A stretch of DNA of 55,352 nucleotides from Branchiostoma floridae (GCF_000003815.2 NC_049989.1:3064173-3119524), one strand, 5' to 3'; numbered from the stretch's first letter, positions 13,401 to 26,307 are shown. Program-made: numbers and translations. Notes: generated from the letters alone by a model not told the origin.

Positions 13401-16400
13401 GTTTAGCACTCTTAAAGGCTGTTACATTATCCCAACAAAAAAATTAAAAGAATTAGCCACAAACATTTACACACTTTACGGTAACATGCAACAGTTCTGC
13501 TCAGCCCCCGATGGCTCACAAAATCTATATAAATCATGATGAAGCGTGAAATAAGAAATTACAGGGAAATACCACGGCATCTTTTTATTAACAATGAGAG
13601 GCAACATTGCAATAAAATCTTACCAAACAAAATGAAGAATTTTTATTGACACCCATCATCCTATCAGAGTTCAAACCTATTGTCTCGTAGACGCATTCAT
13701 ATAGTAAATGGGAAAAATCATATTCGAGGGATAAGGAATAGATATTGAAACAATTTGCTCACTAATAAAAGCAGGGTAGGAAATATGACGTCGTTGTCTG
13801 TGTATAAAAAAACTACAACCATTTAATTATTACAATACTAAGTACAATAATTCAATGCAATATCGAGATACTGATCATACGTAATGATAAACATACCTAG
13901 TATAAGACCCTATGCCCCTGAGAATCGGCTATAGTGTTATGCACGCGATGAAAGTCCTGTGGGGATGTTTTGCATTTGTGACACAAATCACTGGTTCTTT
14001 TGTGACAAGGCTATGCTGTGGTTGTTGAAGGAAATGTGAAATCGATTAAACATTGCAAAGCATCGACGATCTCTCGTCCTGCGGCCCGGCGTTTCATCAC
14101 ACAGGACAGTGAACTTTGCTCAAACATCTGGAGTCAATGATTGATTTCTGTGCCCACTCCGAGGCATAGCTCACTTCATTATGTCTGCGTCATAATCTTT
14201 CAAATTGGTCTGTAAGCGTTCTCGACAACATTGTCCTCCATCATCAGTTGCTAATGTGGCAATCCCTTGATACGCATACCAGATGAAACTTCAAGTTGAT
14301 TGATGGACCCGATGCGTTGTTGAAGCTTACCTGCCACCAGATGATATTTGGACAGAACACAACAAAATGAAATCCGTGCACACTGTCCTGATAATGAATT
14401 ACCTCCTGTGTTTATACCGACATCATTCTGTAAATTACAGTTCGTTAAACTGTTAAACTGGCAACAGTCACATACACACCCTCTCCACTAGACGTGTGCT
14501 GCGACAACTGAGCAACCAAAGATATCACAGATCGTTCAAAGAATTTTGCAGATGTAATGTTGTACAATTGGCAGATTCAAGATACTGACACTTTATCTCT
14601 TAAATCATACTAAATAACGCCTTAAACCATATATCAATTATGAATCAAGGGTTGCGTGTCTGAATACAATTTTGGTGGGCGTAGGGTCGCTCAACCAACA
14701 CATTCTATAGCTACAAGGGCTCATTTGTTGCTTTGATTGATTTGCAACTATATGTTACTTATATTCTATATCCACGGCATGCGTATTAGATTCAAGGAGG
14801 TAATTTTGACACATTTTTTACGATCGACTCTTACATATCAGACGCCGTATTTCACACGTTATCAGCAAGCCGCTCATTCTAAAGCAAATGACTGGCTACT
14901 GAGTAGGAAGTTTGTAAAAGTTTTGTTCATTCATCTGAAAAGCACGCCATTCAGGCATTTGATTGTATCATTCACGTTGCCTTATACGTATTACACGTTA
15001 CGAATTGGTTGCTACCCATTCATGATCAGATTCTGTAGATGCTCTCTGAATGGATAACATCGCAGAATTTAAGAGTAAATCATGACCATTACAATTCGCC
15101 GGCTCAGTCTAGTTGTTACACTCAGGTATAGAAAAATTATATCATGAAAGAACTCTGTGCAGCTTCTGGTTTCTAGAGCTCCTTAAAACCGTCTCCTCCA
15201 TCCACAACGATGGGTATCAAAGGAAGGAATCATTGGCTGGGTTTGTCATTTGTAGGCGCTTTGCAAAGTTTCTTGCTAATGGTGTGATAACATCTGCCAC
15301 TAACAAAATGATAGCCACTAAAAGCATTTAACGGGATGTGAAATTTGCTTCAACCTTACCCCCTCTTACCAATAGTATCCATGGCATCTGTTACTTGTTC
15401 AACAAGTATTCCAGTCATTGGTTAGCCAAAGCCGTTTCAACGTTAAGTGTCAGTGATATGGCCAGGGGTATTTGGTCTCTTCTATTCCCTGTCAGTTCTG
15501 TATGTATGTGACTGTTAGCTATTCATGATCATTATGTATCTTCGATATTGTACAATTGGAAGATTCAAGATGATGTTACACCTTTAAACCCTGCGGACAT
15601 AACAAAGCCTGGTGACTAGTCTTGCAGAACGTTCTGTCATATTCAAGGTCAATATAATAGATTCTCCTGTAGGTACCTTTTTTTGGAAAATGTCAATGAT
15701 GAAGTGACATGAATATGCCTGTACTGGAGGCGATGTGTAACCTCGGTCATTCACGCTTCAGTTAGGTGGCTGACTCGTGACTTGTCACTTGGTACATTCA
15801 AGTTTGAGCACGCTTTGACATCTCAGATTCATCATAAACAAACTTGCCACCTGGAAACTGAGCCATCCTTCATGAAACGATCCCAAATAGGTATATCTAC
15901 CCACCATTCACCCCTCAAGTACAAAGTTACAAACTTTTGAAATAGCTGAAAATGTTTTAAGTCTTTATAAGCTAGCCTCTAGTTCTGCAGTATGCTGCAC
16001 GACATCAGCATCTTGCTGCCTGGTGAAGCAGACTGTATTGTCATGTTGCAATTTAAATAAAGTCAAAGTCATCGTTCTGCAGTGATTGTCTGGTACTAAA
16101 TCTAAGATAAAACACCCTTGCGACCATTGATATCTCCATCTTCCTTTAAAAGCTATTGATTGGTAGATAGTACTTGTTTGGTATAAAGCTTCATAGTTAT
16201 CATCATCATCATTATTAGCATATTGCCACAAATTTCATCTCTCAGTGAGTGACCTGATTGCCACGCGAAATCGTATTCAATACTAAGGCCACATTTGGTT
16301 CTCTGGCATTGTTTACGCTAAATGCAGATAAGCAGATATCCCAAAGCATTGAGAAGAACTTGAATATCACTGTATTCACTCCATAAATTTGAGTGCAACA

Positions 16401-18104
16401 AAACATAAACTTGCTACCGATCCTCTCCTCATGCTTTGTGTTCATTGTGTTTTTTTTTCAGTTAAGCATATGTTTTCATCCGAGAGCCAGCAAACTAGAT
16501 TGATGTGCCCTTATCACAAGTCTAGTGACACGATAGCCATTTTTATTACAATGTGCATACGTTGTGCATACAATGACATACGGCAAGAACACAAAAAGCA
16601 ACAACTATGTACCTCACACATAGTGTTCATAACAATAGTGTCTCAGCCAAGACGTATTATCCCGTTGACTTTCTTATCGTCTCAGCTGCGCACAAATCTA
16701 TCCATCTTCCTAAGAAATGGTAGCAAAGTAGGGGTTTATCTCTTAACGATGGTCGATCTCCGCGGAGCTTTTTGTCCAACAGCTCCTGGAGGCAAGACGT
16801 ATTTCTTTTTTTGTAAATTATACATTTATCTGGTTTCAAAATACTACACAGCCACCGAGAAGAATAGTCGCGATTTCTATCAGCGATTCTCTACGAGACG
16901 AATGAGACTAGTAAAAGCTTCTTACGAGGTATGTACGGATTATTTTGCCGTAAATTGCTGTAGAATTTCCGCGTTTAACGTAAAGTTGCTTTAACTTGTC
17001 CCGTATATCATTCCCTAAGGCAAGGAAGGCCAGTTTCAGAGCTCCGTGTTGGTGCAGTGACTATTTATTACCCTTCTGTGGGCGAGGAAACTCATTTTCC
17101 GCTCATTTCACACATTATCTCCAGTGAACAGCCTTTCACAATTTTGAACATTACCAATGGATAATTAAGCATACATTCCTACTTGTGTTTATCTTCTGCG
17201 TAGTACGGTGATGCTGCGAACTCTTTTGGGATCTGCAATGAGACATTGACAAATTGACAGTTCTGAGGGGATGACTACCTGGCGGGAAGAGAGCTGTTGC
17301 AGAATACCCGTGCATACGATTTGACAGCTACAAATTGGGTTTGAAAAGTATACGCATCAAAATTGCTGTTATCTAGTTTCCCTGCGGCTACCCTTATCCC
17401 ATGTGGTTAATACTGTGGTAAGCGTCGAGGTACCAAATGGCAAATGTGGAGGATATTGTTGAAATGTGACCATGAAGAATTGTAGTGAGTGACAGGCAGC
17501 TTCTCACCGGACGTAACCTTTACCTGTAACTTCTCATGCTTTACTGGCAAAATACACAGGCTGACCTTTCGCTTTGCAAGAAAATTACTTTCAATGAAAA
17601 TTATACCAACGTGGTCAGAGATTCCCATTGGTCATGGGCAATTCTCTATAATCTACCAGTGGGGCAAATCCCTGTGTGGTAATATACGTGTCTCTTATCT
17701 GGGGAACAGTATGTTCATAGCTATGAGGCGAAAAAGACACTTTGGCAAGCTTGTCCCGTTTATCCTCCGCCTATGGACTTAGTTGAATGGAAATTCTTCC
17801 AGGAAAACGATACATTTACAACCAGAGGACGACGGTCAACGGCCTAACGTGGGAGCTATTACGTGGTTAACGTTGGTGGGAGCGCACTAGAAGCTGCATG
17901 TAGGCGCTAGAAGAATCTAGTAGACTTTCCGAGCGTGTCCAAACCCTTGGTAGGAGTGCCACTGTCGCCGTAACAACAGGTTTGTCTGTCTGCAATTATT
18001 GATTTGTGCATCAGGCTTCCTGGTAATTTCTATTATGTCTCATTTATTTCTATGGCGTCTAGGTCACGACATTGGATGGAAGTTGGAGCGTAGCCCTCTC
18101 CTTT
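7451..18104. other. Long gene-poor intergenic stretch
   Basis: No exon could be tied to a known protein. Contents noted: a perfect 22-bp palindrome at 7631-7652; a GTTT/GTTC microsatellite near 8093-8127; a GC-richer patch at 9650-10060 that ends in a good splice-donor-like AAG|GTACGT and could be a noncoding first exon; and a patch at 10860-11060 rich in TAAT and CCAAT motifs. The largest open frame is 16389-16994 (+, 201 codons). It is Ser/Cys/Phe-rich without domains and is probably chance in AT-rich DNA. Frames at 8582-8788 (-) and 13249-13539 (+) are likewise unrecognised. Confidence 0.45.
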
Positions 18105-18316
18105 AACTCTTGCCTCCTCCCCTCCAAAAAATACTTCATGTACCCATTTCTATACATGGGTGGGGTGAGTGCCACTGCGTCATGTGATTTGAGCTCAATA
18201 AACTCAGTGCCCTTTCGCAAGGGCACAATATCCGGGGCATGTCAGGGGACTGGAAACCAGGACTTGTTGGTTCTGGGTCAAACACCTGTCACCGTTACGC
18301 CAGGTAACACGATGAC
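18105..18316 (-). mobile_element. tRNA-derived SINE, family 2
   Basis: Read on the - strand this shows an A-box-like TGGCGTAACGGTGACAGG, a B-box-like GGTTTCCAGTCCC, then CCCTGACATGCCCCGGATAT and TTGTGCCCTTGCGAAAGGGC. It ends with AGAAATGGGTACATGAAG. The same ordered blocks occur at 42716-42995 (+), 18770-18990 (-) and 23090-23230 (-). Confidence 0.65.
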
Positions 18317-18769
18317 GTTCAGGTAAATTCCCTGCAAATCTCTCTCAGCACAGTTCAAATGACCTGTGCTGAAACGAGCGGTTTAACAAAGTAAAACTGA
18401 CTAAATGGAGATCATAAGAGTCATACAAGGAAGACAGCATGGCCTGACCGAGCATATGATAAATGTACGCCAAGCTTTCACTGTTCCAGTTAGTGTTTTA
18501 AGTGGTCCTCTTGGTGGTTCAACAAAGTGCAATGAGCCTAACCGACTTGTCTAAATGGTTTCTTCCTAAAGCGACCACTTTGTCAAAGGGAGTTAGGAGG
18601 ATGAACTTTAAGTATTCGCCGCGGTTTGGGAGGTTTAGCGTCATAAATGTATCACATCGGAGTGTTCAGATGCGCTTCCTTTCTCGACAAGAGCATTACT
18701 ACGGTGTTATGTGATGTCGTAAAAAGCCCCATTGCAATTTGAGGCCGTAGAGACAGTGGGTTGCTATTC

Positions 18770-18990
18770 ACTTTGGAAGGCGAGGAGCTCAACCTTTTCT
18801 TTCCGCTACCTTTAACCTCTACAATCAAAGTCAGGTACCAATTTTTAGACCTGGGTGGGCTGTTTGGAAAAACGTGTAAAGTGTTTCCCAAGCCATCATG
18901 TAACGTGTCTTTCCCAAGGACATAACATCTAGCTAGGAACGCCAGGAATACCTGTGACCTCTCGGTCTCGCGTCCGCTAGCTTTTACTTA
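18770..18990 (-). mobile_element. tRNA-derived SINE, family 2
   Basis: In complement it contains GTCCTTGGGAAAGACACG, GAAACACTTTACACG, the CCACCCAGGTCTAAAAAT block and GGTACCTGACTTTGATTG. These match the tail of the other family 2 copies. The tRNA-like head is degraded (GGTCACAGGTATTCC remains as a B-box remnant). Confidence 0.6.
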
Positions 18991-19163
18991 CATGTCGCTG
19001 ACAAGGGTCCCTCAACTTCAATATTACAAATATCGCTTACGATAAACCCTTGCCATAACAACCCGATATCACAAAATTGCATTATCGTATAGGACTGTTT
19101 AGCCACAGTCGACGCTGTAGGGCTGATATCAATTAGGATTTTACCATGATCAATATTGACCGA

Positions 19164-19164
<1 letters not shown>

Positions 19165-19256
<92 letters not shown>
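19165..19256. repeat. Compound (AT)n(GT)n(AT)n microsatellite
   Basis: A run of alternating AT, then about 26 bases of alternating GT, then alternating AT again. The near-symmetric alternating purine/pyrimidine tract is about 90 bases long. Confidence 0.97.
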
Positions 19257-19259
<3 letters not shown>

Positions 19260-19972
19260 TGGTTACTGACGAAAGAGGTAAGAAAAAGAACATACCAACA
19301 AAAACAATAATGTATTTCCCTACCGGAGAAAACCTAACCAATCTGCCCTAACTCTGTCTACCCAATAACCTCCTGACTCTCAGACCAGAGTCGACTGTGT
19401 GCGCAGACTGAGAAACTTACTATTGGGGCGGGTCGATTAGACTTTCTATCTGCTTCTTAGTCTTTGCCGCAGGGGTTAGTAATTTGTACCATTACCAAAG
19501 CCATGAATACATATTGCCACAGGAACGCGCCTACTTTTACTTCCGACCCTAGAGGTCATCAGCAGCAATCCGGGCAATTTAATCTACCAGTTGGTGTCCC
19601 CTAATGACCAGGAAATGGCTTATTGCGCTGATAATATGCCGACCTTGGCGAGAGATTATCGCTCAACGACCACGCGAAATACTATGTCTCGTAATTTGGG
19701 GTGTTTCGATCGCATCAGTGCTGAAAGCGTGACACAGATTGAAGGTTAGTGGAGTAAAGGTCGACCGTGAATCTGGCTGACAGGATGTGGCAACCGGAAC
19801 GACTTCAGGTCGTTGAGGAAGACCGCAAGCAAATTGAAATACTATTTCCCATATGTTATAACACATTCTAATTATACATAAAAAAATATACATTGTAAGC
19901 CACAAATCAACTCCACAAAGATGACAATGGGTAGTAAAGAATGCAGACTACATACTGTTGCGTGGTTTGTAT

Positions 19973-20136
19973 ATTAGTTGGACCTGGGGCAGTTTTTTGA
20001 CGTACTGCATATCCTTGATACATCGTTAGAGCTAGAGGTGTCGGTAAAATTGCATATTGGTTGGGCCAGGGGCAGTTTTATGAAGTACTGGATATCCCCA
20101 ATACACACCGTTAGAGTTGTCGGTAAAATGGCCTGT
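19973..20136. repeat. Diverged tandem duplication, about 84-bp unit
   Basis: Two adjacent diverged copies share TTGGRCCWGGGGCAGTTTT, GTACTGSATATCC and GTCGGTAAAATKGC. The second copy begins near 20056. Confidence 0.75.
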
Positions 20137-20450
20137 TACACAGGAAGAGGTCAGGGACGAACAAGATGATATAGATTTGATGAATGTGTTATGGTCAGAT
20201 AGAGGTGGTTCACGTCCTCACAGTGGCCGTTTGAAGGGGAACGCAACAGACAGTGATAAAACTGAATCTGTAGCGCAGCTATCAGGTGACATAAAGATCA
20301 TGAAAAGAGAGTGTCAACAGACAACACGTGGTTTCAGTGATGCTTAGCTTTCAAAGTGCTCTCAAAGGTGAAGGAAACGTACTTTAGAAAACGTCTGAAT
20401 GTAAAAGAATCTTCAAGTGCTGTCTTGAAAGGAATCAAGAAGGATATTTC
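20117..20450 (+). pseudogene. Possible degenerate coding fragment, unrecognised
   Basis: After a TTACACAG acceptor-like site an open frame of about 65 codons reads EEVRDEQDDIDLMNVLW, then a Ser/Arg/Gly-rich piece and VAQLSGDIKIMKREC, ending at TAG (20347). A protein-like sequence continues in another frame (SKVKETYFRKRLNVKESSSA), as expected of a decayed ORF with a frameshift. The charged, coil-like composition resembles retroelement ORF1/gag proteins in general, but I cannot name a family. Chance is possible. Confidence 0.25.
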
Positions 20451-20452
20451 TG

Positions 20453-20550
20453 TATCTGTATCTGTATCTATATAGCCGGTATAACCGCCGTTCGGCGTAA
20501 CACACCAGCTTCGCAGGCACGCGGCGCGGCAGCAGCTGGTTATATTACAC
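20453..20550. repeat. TGTATC hexamer run plus GC-rich module
   Basis: A short TGTATC hexanucleotide run (20453-20472) is followed by a GC-rich block containing GCCGGTATAACCGCC and CACGCGGCGCGGCAGCAG. The hexamer run resembles the simple-repeat tail of a retroelement, and the abrupt GC change marks an insertion. The family is not identified. Confidence 0.45.
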
Positions 20551-20589
20551 TGAACGATCCGAATTTCTATATATTTGGAGAGTTAGCAG

Positions 20590-20725
20590 ATATGGTAGTG
20601 TCCCCGCGCCGGTAAAACGGTTCATGGACGAAATTCCCATTAACGCATTGAGGCTGTAGTCATACAGTAAATTGATTGATACATTCACCGAAGGGTGTCT
20701 CACTAGTGGGAAAATGTCCCAATTG
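20590..20725 (-). repeat. Dispersed repeat, copy A
   Basis: In complement this reads CAATTGGGACATTTTCCCAC, then TAGTGAGACA, GTGAATGTATCAATCAA and TGACTACAGCCTCAATG. The same string occurs in the + orientation at 22925-23035. The two copies are inverted relative to each other and about 2.2 kb apart. Confidence 0.75.
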
Positions 20726-22924
20726 AACGACGTTTCTAAACGAGCGAAACGACGTAAAGAAACAGGCCGCAGCCATGGATCATCTGCCATCAGATGGCCC
20801 ATTCGGAACCGTCAAGGACCTCACCCGGAAGGCTATGGTAAACATTGCACAGAATACCTACCCCTGCATATATTTCTCATAACACCTTTGTGCTGAACGA
20901 CCACACGCTCACACTGTCCATTAGTCATACGGCGTTACGCGTACCGTTATCGTTCGATAATTGGAATGAATCAGAATTAATCAGCATGGGATCTGCCCTT
21001 CTACACAGGAACTAGGAAAGGTCTAGCATTACCCCAATAACTACACCCACTTGCGACACATGTAATGCCCTTATGCTCGATAATAGGCACTCTGCTAGGC
21101 ATCCCACTGGTATATTGCCTATGCCTCAGGTGCCTTCAATACCTCTCCCTAGACCTTGGTTTCTACCTCTTGCAAATAGCAGTTGCTCATATGGGATGCG
21201 AATGTGACATTGTAACCTTACAAGTCTCGTGGGTATCACAAGTTGGAAACCCCTGTAGTACTAAACACACCATGCGGAACCCATTCCAGAGGAATGATAG
21301 CTTTGAACGCCACCTTTCCATGCTGCCTCATCGCGGTCGACTTCACCGAGGCCGCCAAGGGACTATCTCAAGGAGGCTTGCCGTTGACAGGCACACCGAT
21401 ATCCCTTTGACACATATTATGAAAAATGAGTACTGCGTGTCAGAAAGAGGAAAATCAGTCTTCCAAACGTTCCAATTTGTGTAGCGCGAGGCATTATTGT
21501 TCATTCAAACGTGCAGAGAAAATTAGTGTTGATGTAGGGTACACTGCCAATAGCGACAACACTTTGTCACATGGATGTGGTAGACTGACTGTTCTTACCA
21601 TTCTTCCTACTCAACATACGGTATGTAGTTTTCCGCGCAGAATATAAGGTTTACTACCATTTGCTATCGCCGAAGCTGCTTAGGAGTTCAATATTGTACT
21701 CTGGACGAATTACAGTAATTCAACAGCCAAATTATCTTTGTTCAAAATCTGACAATAACATACAGAACGAGGTATTGTAAATTTATTGCATGCAACACCG
21801 TCAAAGGGCGTTTTGTCGCAAATGCAATATATCTGCGGTAATCCATGGCGACGGTATTATAGAAACGCCCCGAATCGCTGAAAAGAGACCCATAATAAAG
21901 TGTGTTTACGGTAAATCTTCTGTGAATTTTGAATGGACTACGACAACAGCTGAATGTCAAGCTGTTTATATTGGTCACTTCACCTCACGTAGGCTATTAC
22001 TCAAATGGCATGCGTGAGAGTATCACATAGAAATTTGCATGTCTATAGCACTCAGTACCACTTCATGATGGCTTGAGTAAAATACCTGATGTAGTTTCAA
22101 AGAAAACTACAAGGGGCTCAAACCTACACCACTTTATTACTTTCTGTGCCAATAGCTATCTATCACTAAAAGATTGCGACCTTAGCATGTCCATGAAAAC
22201 GAGATATCAAAGCCACAAATTCTGCTGCAGTACGACGGCCGGAAAGCCACCAGGAGCCCGAAATCTCACAGTTTCATCATCTTGCCAACTCCAACTAACA
22301 TTCCAAAAATCGTAAAGATGCATCCACAACTTCTTGAGTTATGCTGTTTACAAACAAGAAACAATCAAGCAAACAAAGACACACATAAAGAAACAAATTT
22401 AAATGAAGGTGAATATTCAAGTGAATGTATCATTTTGCCATGGCTGTTTAAACTTATATTAACATTTCTTTTGAATATGCAGTAGGTCGCACCATATTCA
22501 CATCATGCAAATGTACTTTTCAAATGTTACTGTGTTTGCAAGATAAGGGTAAACAACATTGATGCCAGATAGACAAATGTCTCCATGCAAATTGGAATTG
22601 ATTTGAATTTAAATGATATGGTATATGGTGATTAGAGAAAAATTGGTGGAGTTAATTGGCCGAGTGACTAATTGATTATCTGATATCAAGCCGTAATGCA
22701 TTTTAACCTGTAGATGTAAAACTATTTTTCGGAACAATCGTGTACATGTCAGCTCCACTAGTCTTCAAATTTCCGCTAAATCTGCTTAAGAGGATCGCAA
22801 TATAAGCTCGGTGTATATTTCAGTACAGATTACTTCCGGATTTTGTTCTATTTCTCAAGATCGTAACTTATATCAATAGTGCCACATACACAGCACAGAC
22901 AAGGCCCCACGCGTGCAAACTACT
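20726..22924. other. Intergenic, nothing recognised
   Basis: Several open frames occur, the largest at 21065-21484 (+, 139 codons). None has a family motif, credible splice signals with phase support, or a homologous exon nearby. It is treated as noncoding. Confidence 0.4.
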
Positions 22925-23050
22925 CAATTGGGACATTTTCCCACTAGTGAGACATGTGGCCCCTTCAGTGAATGTATCAATCAACTTACTGTATGACTGC
23001 AGCCTCAATGGAAAATTCGTCCATGACCCCGTTTACACTACCCCGTTTGC
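22925..23050 (+). repeat. Dispersed repeat, copy B
   Basis: This is the inverted partner of the 20590-20725 copy and shares CAATTGGGACATTTTCCCAC and TGACTGCAGCCTCAATGG. It is followed almost at once by a family 2 SINE. Confidence 0.75.
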
Positions 23051-23089
23051 ATCTACTAACTCTCAAATAGCTAAACAGAAGGTAAAGGT

Positions 23090-23230
23090 AAGTTCTTTTA
23101 CCTTCTCGACCGAAGTCAGGTACCCATTTCTACACCTGGGTGAAGTGAGGAAGGTCGTGTAAAGTGACTTTACCAAGGGCACAAAGTCTGGGGCACGGAC
23201 GAGCAGGACGCTCTACCATTTACGTCACAC
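23090..23230 (-). mobile_element. tRNA-derived SINE, family 2 (5' truncated)
   Basis: In complement it reads GTAGAGCG, TTTGTGCCCTTGGTAAAGTC, ACTTTACACGACCTTCCTC, ACTTCACCCAGGTGTAG and AAATGGGTACCTGACTTCGG. This is the best-preserved tail of the family in the window. The tRNA head is short. Confidence 0.65.
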
Positions 23231-24509
23231 ACGACGCCACCATAGATTTACTTTCAGATTTATATCATCTGTAACAAACTAAAGCTATCCATCGAAAAAT
23301 GTTATGGAAAAATTCAAACTGTACACCGACTCAAAAATTGGAGTCACTGGAATTTTCAACTACCAGTAAATCGCTCAGCCCTCCACCGGACTTTATGTAC
23401 GTGTGACGTCAGCAATTGGTCAAAGGTTGCTGGAAGTCGGTATCGCCAGCCGTACCAGTTAACCTGGGCCGTACCAGAGAAGGTTTAACCTCTCTGATAT
23501 AGACGCTCTCCTTCACTTCTCTCACAAAGAGACGATGTTCGGTATCTAAAATATTATTTACCAGTAGTAGCACCCTCCAAATAGAAATATGGTCTGTCCT
23601 GGGAATATTGTACGAAACCTCTGATGACAATGAACCTGACTGCATGTGTTCTAATAATCATGTTTTCAGCAAACTGCAGTTTTGTTGTACCAAGCATCAT
23701 TCATGACAAGGTCAAGGGTGTCTGCTGGTAAATATTATTTTACACTGCAAACGCTCGTGCATGTGAAAGTTTGTGTGGGTGCTATTCTTTGTGTGGGATA
23801 AGACCCTACTGGTTGCTTGAAGTCTCACATCGGAACGTGGGTATCAGACTCAAACGCCAGAAGAGTTCTCACCGTGGTGCCTTTATAACTACTTCCCTCG
23901 AGCGGCAGTGCCCACCCACCAGTCACCTTCAGGTATGCTGATCTGCCGGCTGAAGCACGCGTGGAGCTCCGGAGAGCTTTTTGAACGAGCAGACCTTACG
24001 CCGAATCAGACATGACTAATTGCGTCGGTTCGCCAACATCCCCAAAGAAGCTTTAGAAGCTACAAAGAAGGTCGGCTTGTAACCAACTTTCAGTTGATGC
24101 TTGTAGTGTTTTGATCTGATACAACATCTCTCGTGTATGTTCTAAAGATGGCCCACGGTTGGTTTGCCAACCACAACATACAAGACTCAACCGCAAAGGC
24201 TAATATGATTACAGTGTAATCAAATGACTGATCAAAAAGCATAGTACATGGTGTTGTAAGAAATGACTTGGCAGTAATGAGTTCCCATGATGATGTTAAT
24301 TAATATCGTTGAGCTTGATTGATTGAAAATCAACAGCTCTATATTTTCTTTTTTTTAACAAGTTTTGTTTTTAAGTAAGTTCTGTGAGTTAAGTCATTTC
24401 TTCAGTCAAGGTTGCATAATTCAGCCTCCTCGGCTGCAAGACTGCCTTTATTTCGTGTTATCTCTGTACTTGTGAAACGAACAAATAAACCAATCTACTA
24501 CTCTTCAAC
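23231..24509. other. Intergenic, nothing recognised
   Basis: No recognisable gene or RNA. An AATAAA occurs at about 24484 near the end of an AT-rich stretch, without a credible upstream ORF. Confidence 0.4.
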
Positions 24510-24655
24510 CTTCCTGGCCACTTATAGATAGAGTATCGAAGGCAATCTTTTTACCCAACTTCTTTTTTCTTTTTCTTTCTGCATCAGTTTTGGGTTACCC
24601 AGAGGATGTATTTTATATAATGAAATCAGTGTGGCTTAAGCTAAGTTACTGAAAA
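24510..24655. repeat. Degenerate repeat family, first half (copy 1)
   Basis: Shares CCAGAGGATGT, ATATAATSAAATCA and TGGCYTAA with 27195-27345, in the same order. The copies are diverged. Confidence 0.55.
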
Positions 24656-25489
24656 AAGGACTGCACCATCATAAATAAGATAAAGGTATAAGCCTCTTTG
24701 AGGAATAGATAGAACTTTGTAACAGGTACAATGTATGGCAACTTTCACATACGTGACAAAAAACTGTTGCTTATATAAAACTAATCACCTTTATGGATAT
24801 CAGTAAAGACAATACCACCATGTAGAATATTCCATAACATTATGTTGATAACAGTATGCTGCTCAAGAAGAGTATAACATTATCTTGCCGTATAACATTT
24901 GTTGTATAGTATTAGGCCTACATAAGAAGATATAGGTACAGGACATGATCGTAATGTCATATTGAATAACTCAATTATTTGGTAAACTTAAATCGGTTTT
25001 ACATGCATTAGACTGTAGCAACTTTTGCGGGTCTTTATCATACATTGGATGATGTATCATGAAATGGAATTCGCTGTTTATATCTGCATGGTTAATCAAA
25101 TATATGCTTCACCATGACGTTACCGCGGGATTATGGTATTTTGTCAGTGAGACGGACATGCCCTCGTGATACACCCTGGAACAGTATACATCAAACTGAA
25201 CCAGTGATTGATAGAGTAGAATTCAAAACATATCTGTAGACCGTACCCTTTGTGGAACGGTTAGAGTAGTACACTGTACAACGACAAGGCTAAAAGCCTC
25301 TTATCGAGTCAGACATGCCAGAGACCGGCAACTTATCAGTAACTGAGCATGCTTTGCTGATAAACTCCCCTGACCTGTGAATACAGTAGGGGCTTCGACT
25401 GGCAGTCTGATAGTCTGGGCCAGATACTTTGTAGTTTGAAATAGGTTTCTAGTGATAACGCACACGTCAGGGGGTGTAGGGTCCTTTGG

Positions 25490-26215
25490 GTTGCTAAAAA
25501 CAAGCCCGTACATTCCTGGACCACTCTAGAACCTGGAAGACTCCTAGAGGTGAGCCTTGTTTGGCGGTTCTTCTGCAAGACGAATGTTGTGATGCCATGT
25601 CCTCGACCTCCATCAACACACAGTTGTAATCGTCTGCATCTCCATAAGGTAAGCCTGAGATGTACTGTAGTTGGGTTGAGTTGCTAAAACAAGATGGAAA
25701 TTCCTCGATAGTTCTCTGGGGCGAGGAAAAGAGTCTTGTTTGGCAGTTTGCCTCTCTAAAGACCAGGCGTGGTGCCATGTCCTCGACCTCAGCATCAATG
25801 CACAGTGGTAATCTGTATCTACATGATGTGAGCCTGAGGTGTAGTGTCGTTCGAATAGTTGAAATTGGATTTAGCATTTCTCGACAGTTCTAGTGCAAAG
25901 AAGAGAGTCTTGTTTGGCGGGTGAGTTGCCAAAACAAATTCCTCGGTAGTTCACTAGGTGAAGTAAAAGAGTCTTGTTTGGCAATCTCCTTCCCCTAAGA
26001 GCTGCGCTGTGATGCCATGTCCTTGACCTCAGCATCAATGGTGATCTGTATCTACATGATGTGAGTCTAAGGTGAAGTGTCGTTCGAATAGTAATGATAC
26101 AGGCTTGAACATTCCACGGCAATTCTAGTGTGAGTCTTGTTTGGGCAGTTTTCTTCTCCAACGACCTGTGTTATGATATGTGTTATATATGTCGTGTCCT
26201 CGACATCAATTCATG
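25490..26215. repeat. Diverged tandem array, about 175-180-bp unit
   Basis: The anchor GTCTTGTTTGGC recurs at about 25556, 25736, 25910, 25973 and 26135. The anchor CCATGTCCTCGACCTC recurs at about 25595, 25776 and 26016. Intervening blocks (CTGTATCTACATGATGTGAG, AGTGTCGTTCGAATAG) also repeat. One unit is internally truncated, which explains the 63-base spacing. A 127-codon - strand frame (25494-25877) crosses the array, but the units are not in a constant frame, so it is treated as satellite rather than a repeat protein. Confidence 0.75.
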
Positions 26216-26307
26216 TTGTAGTATTCATCTACTACACGAGGCAAGGCTATTATTCATGATGTAAACAGTCTTCCCTTAAGTAAGACCCATTCCCAAGGCT
26301 GTATTTT

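Noticed and set aside
16389-16994. 201-codon open frame, the second longest in the window
   Set aside because: No domain, membrane pattern or splice context. The composition looks like chance translation of AT-rich DNA, and nothing similar is recognised.
21065-21484. 139-codon frame with a hydrophobic N-terminal part
   Set aside because: No recognised motif or homologous neighbouring exon. The start and stop are not supported by any gene context.
25494-25877. Repeat protein on the - strand
   Set aside because: Repeat units do not keep one reading frame through the array, so the open frame is a by-product of satellite DNA.
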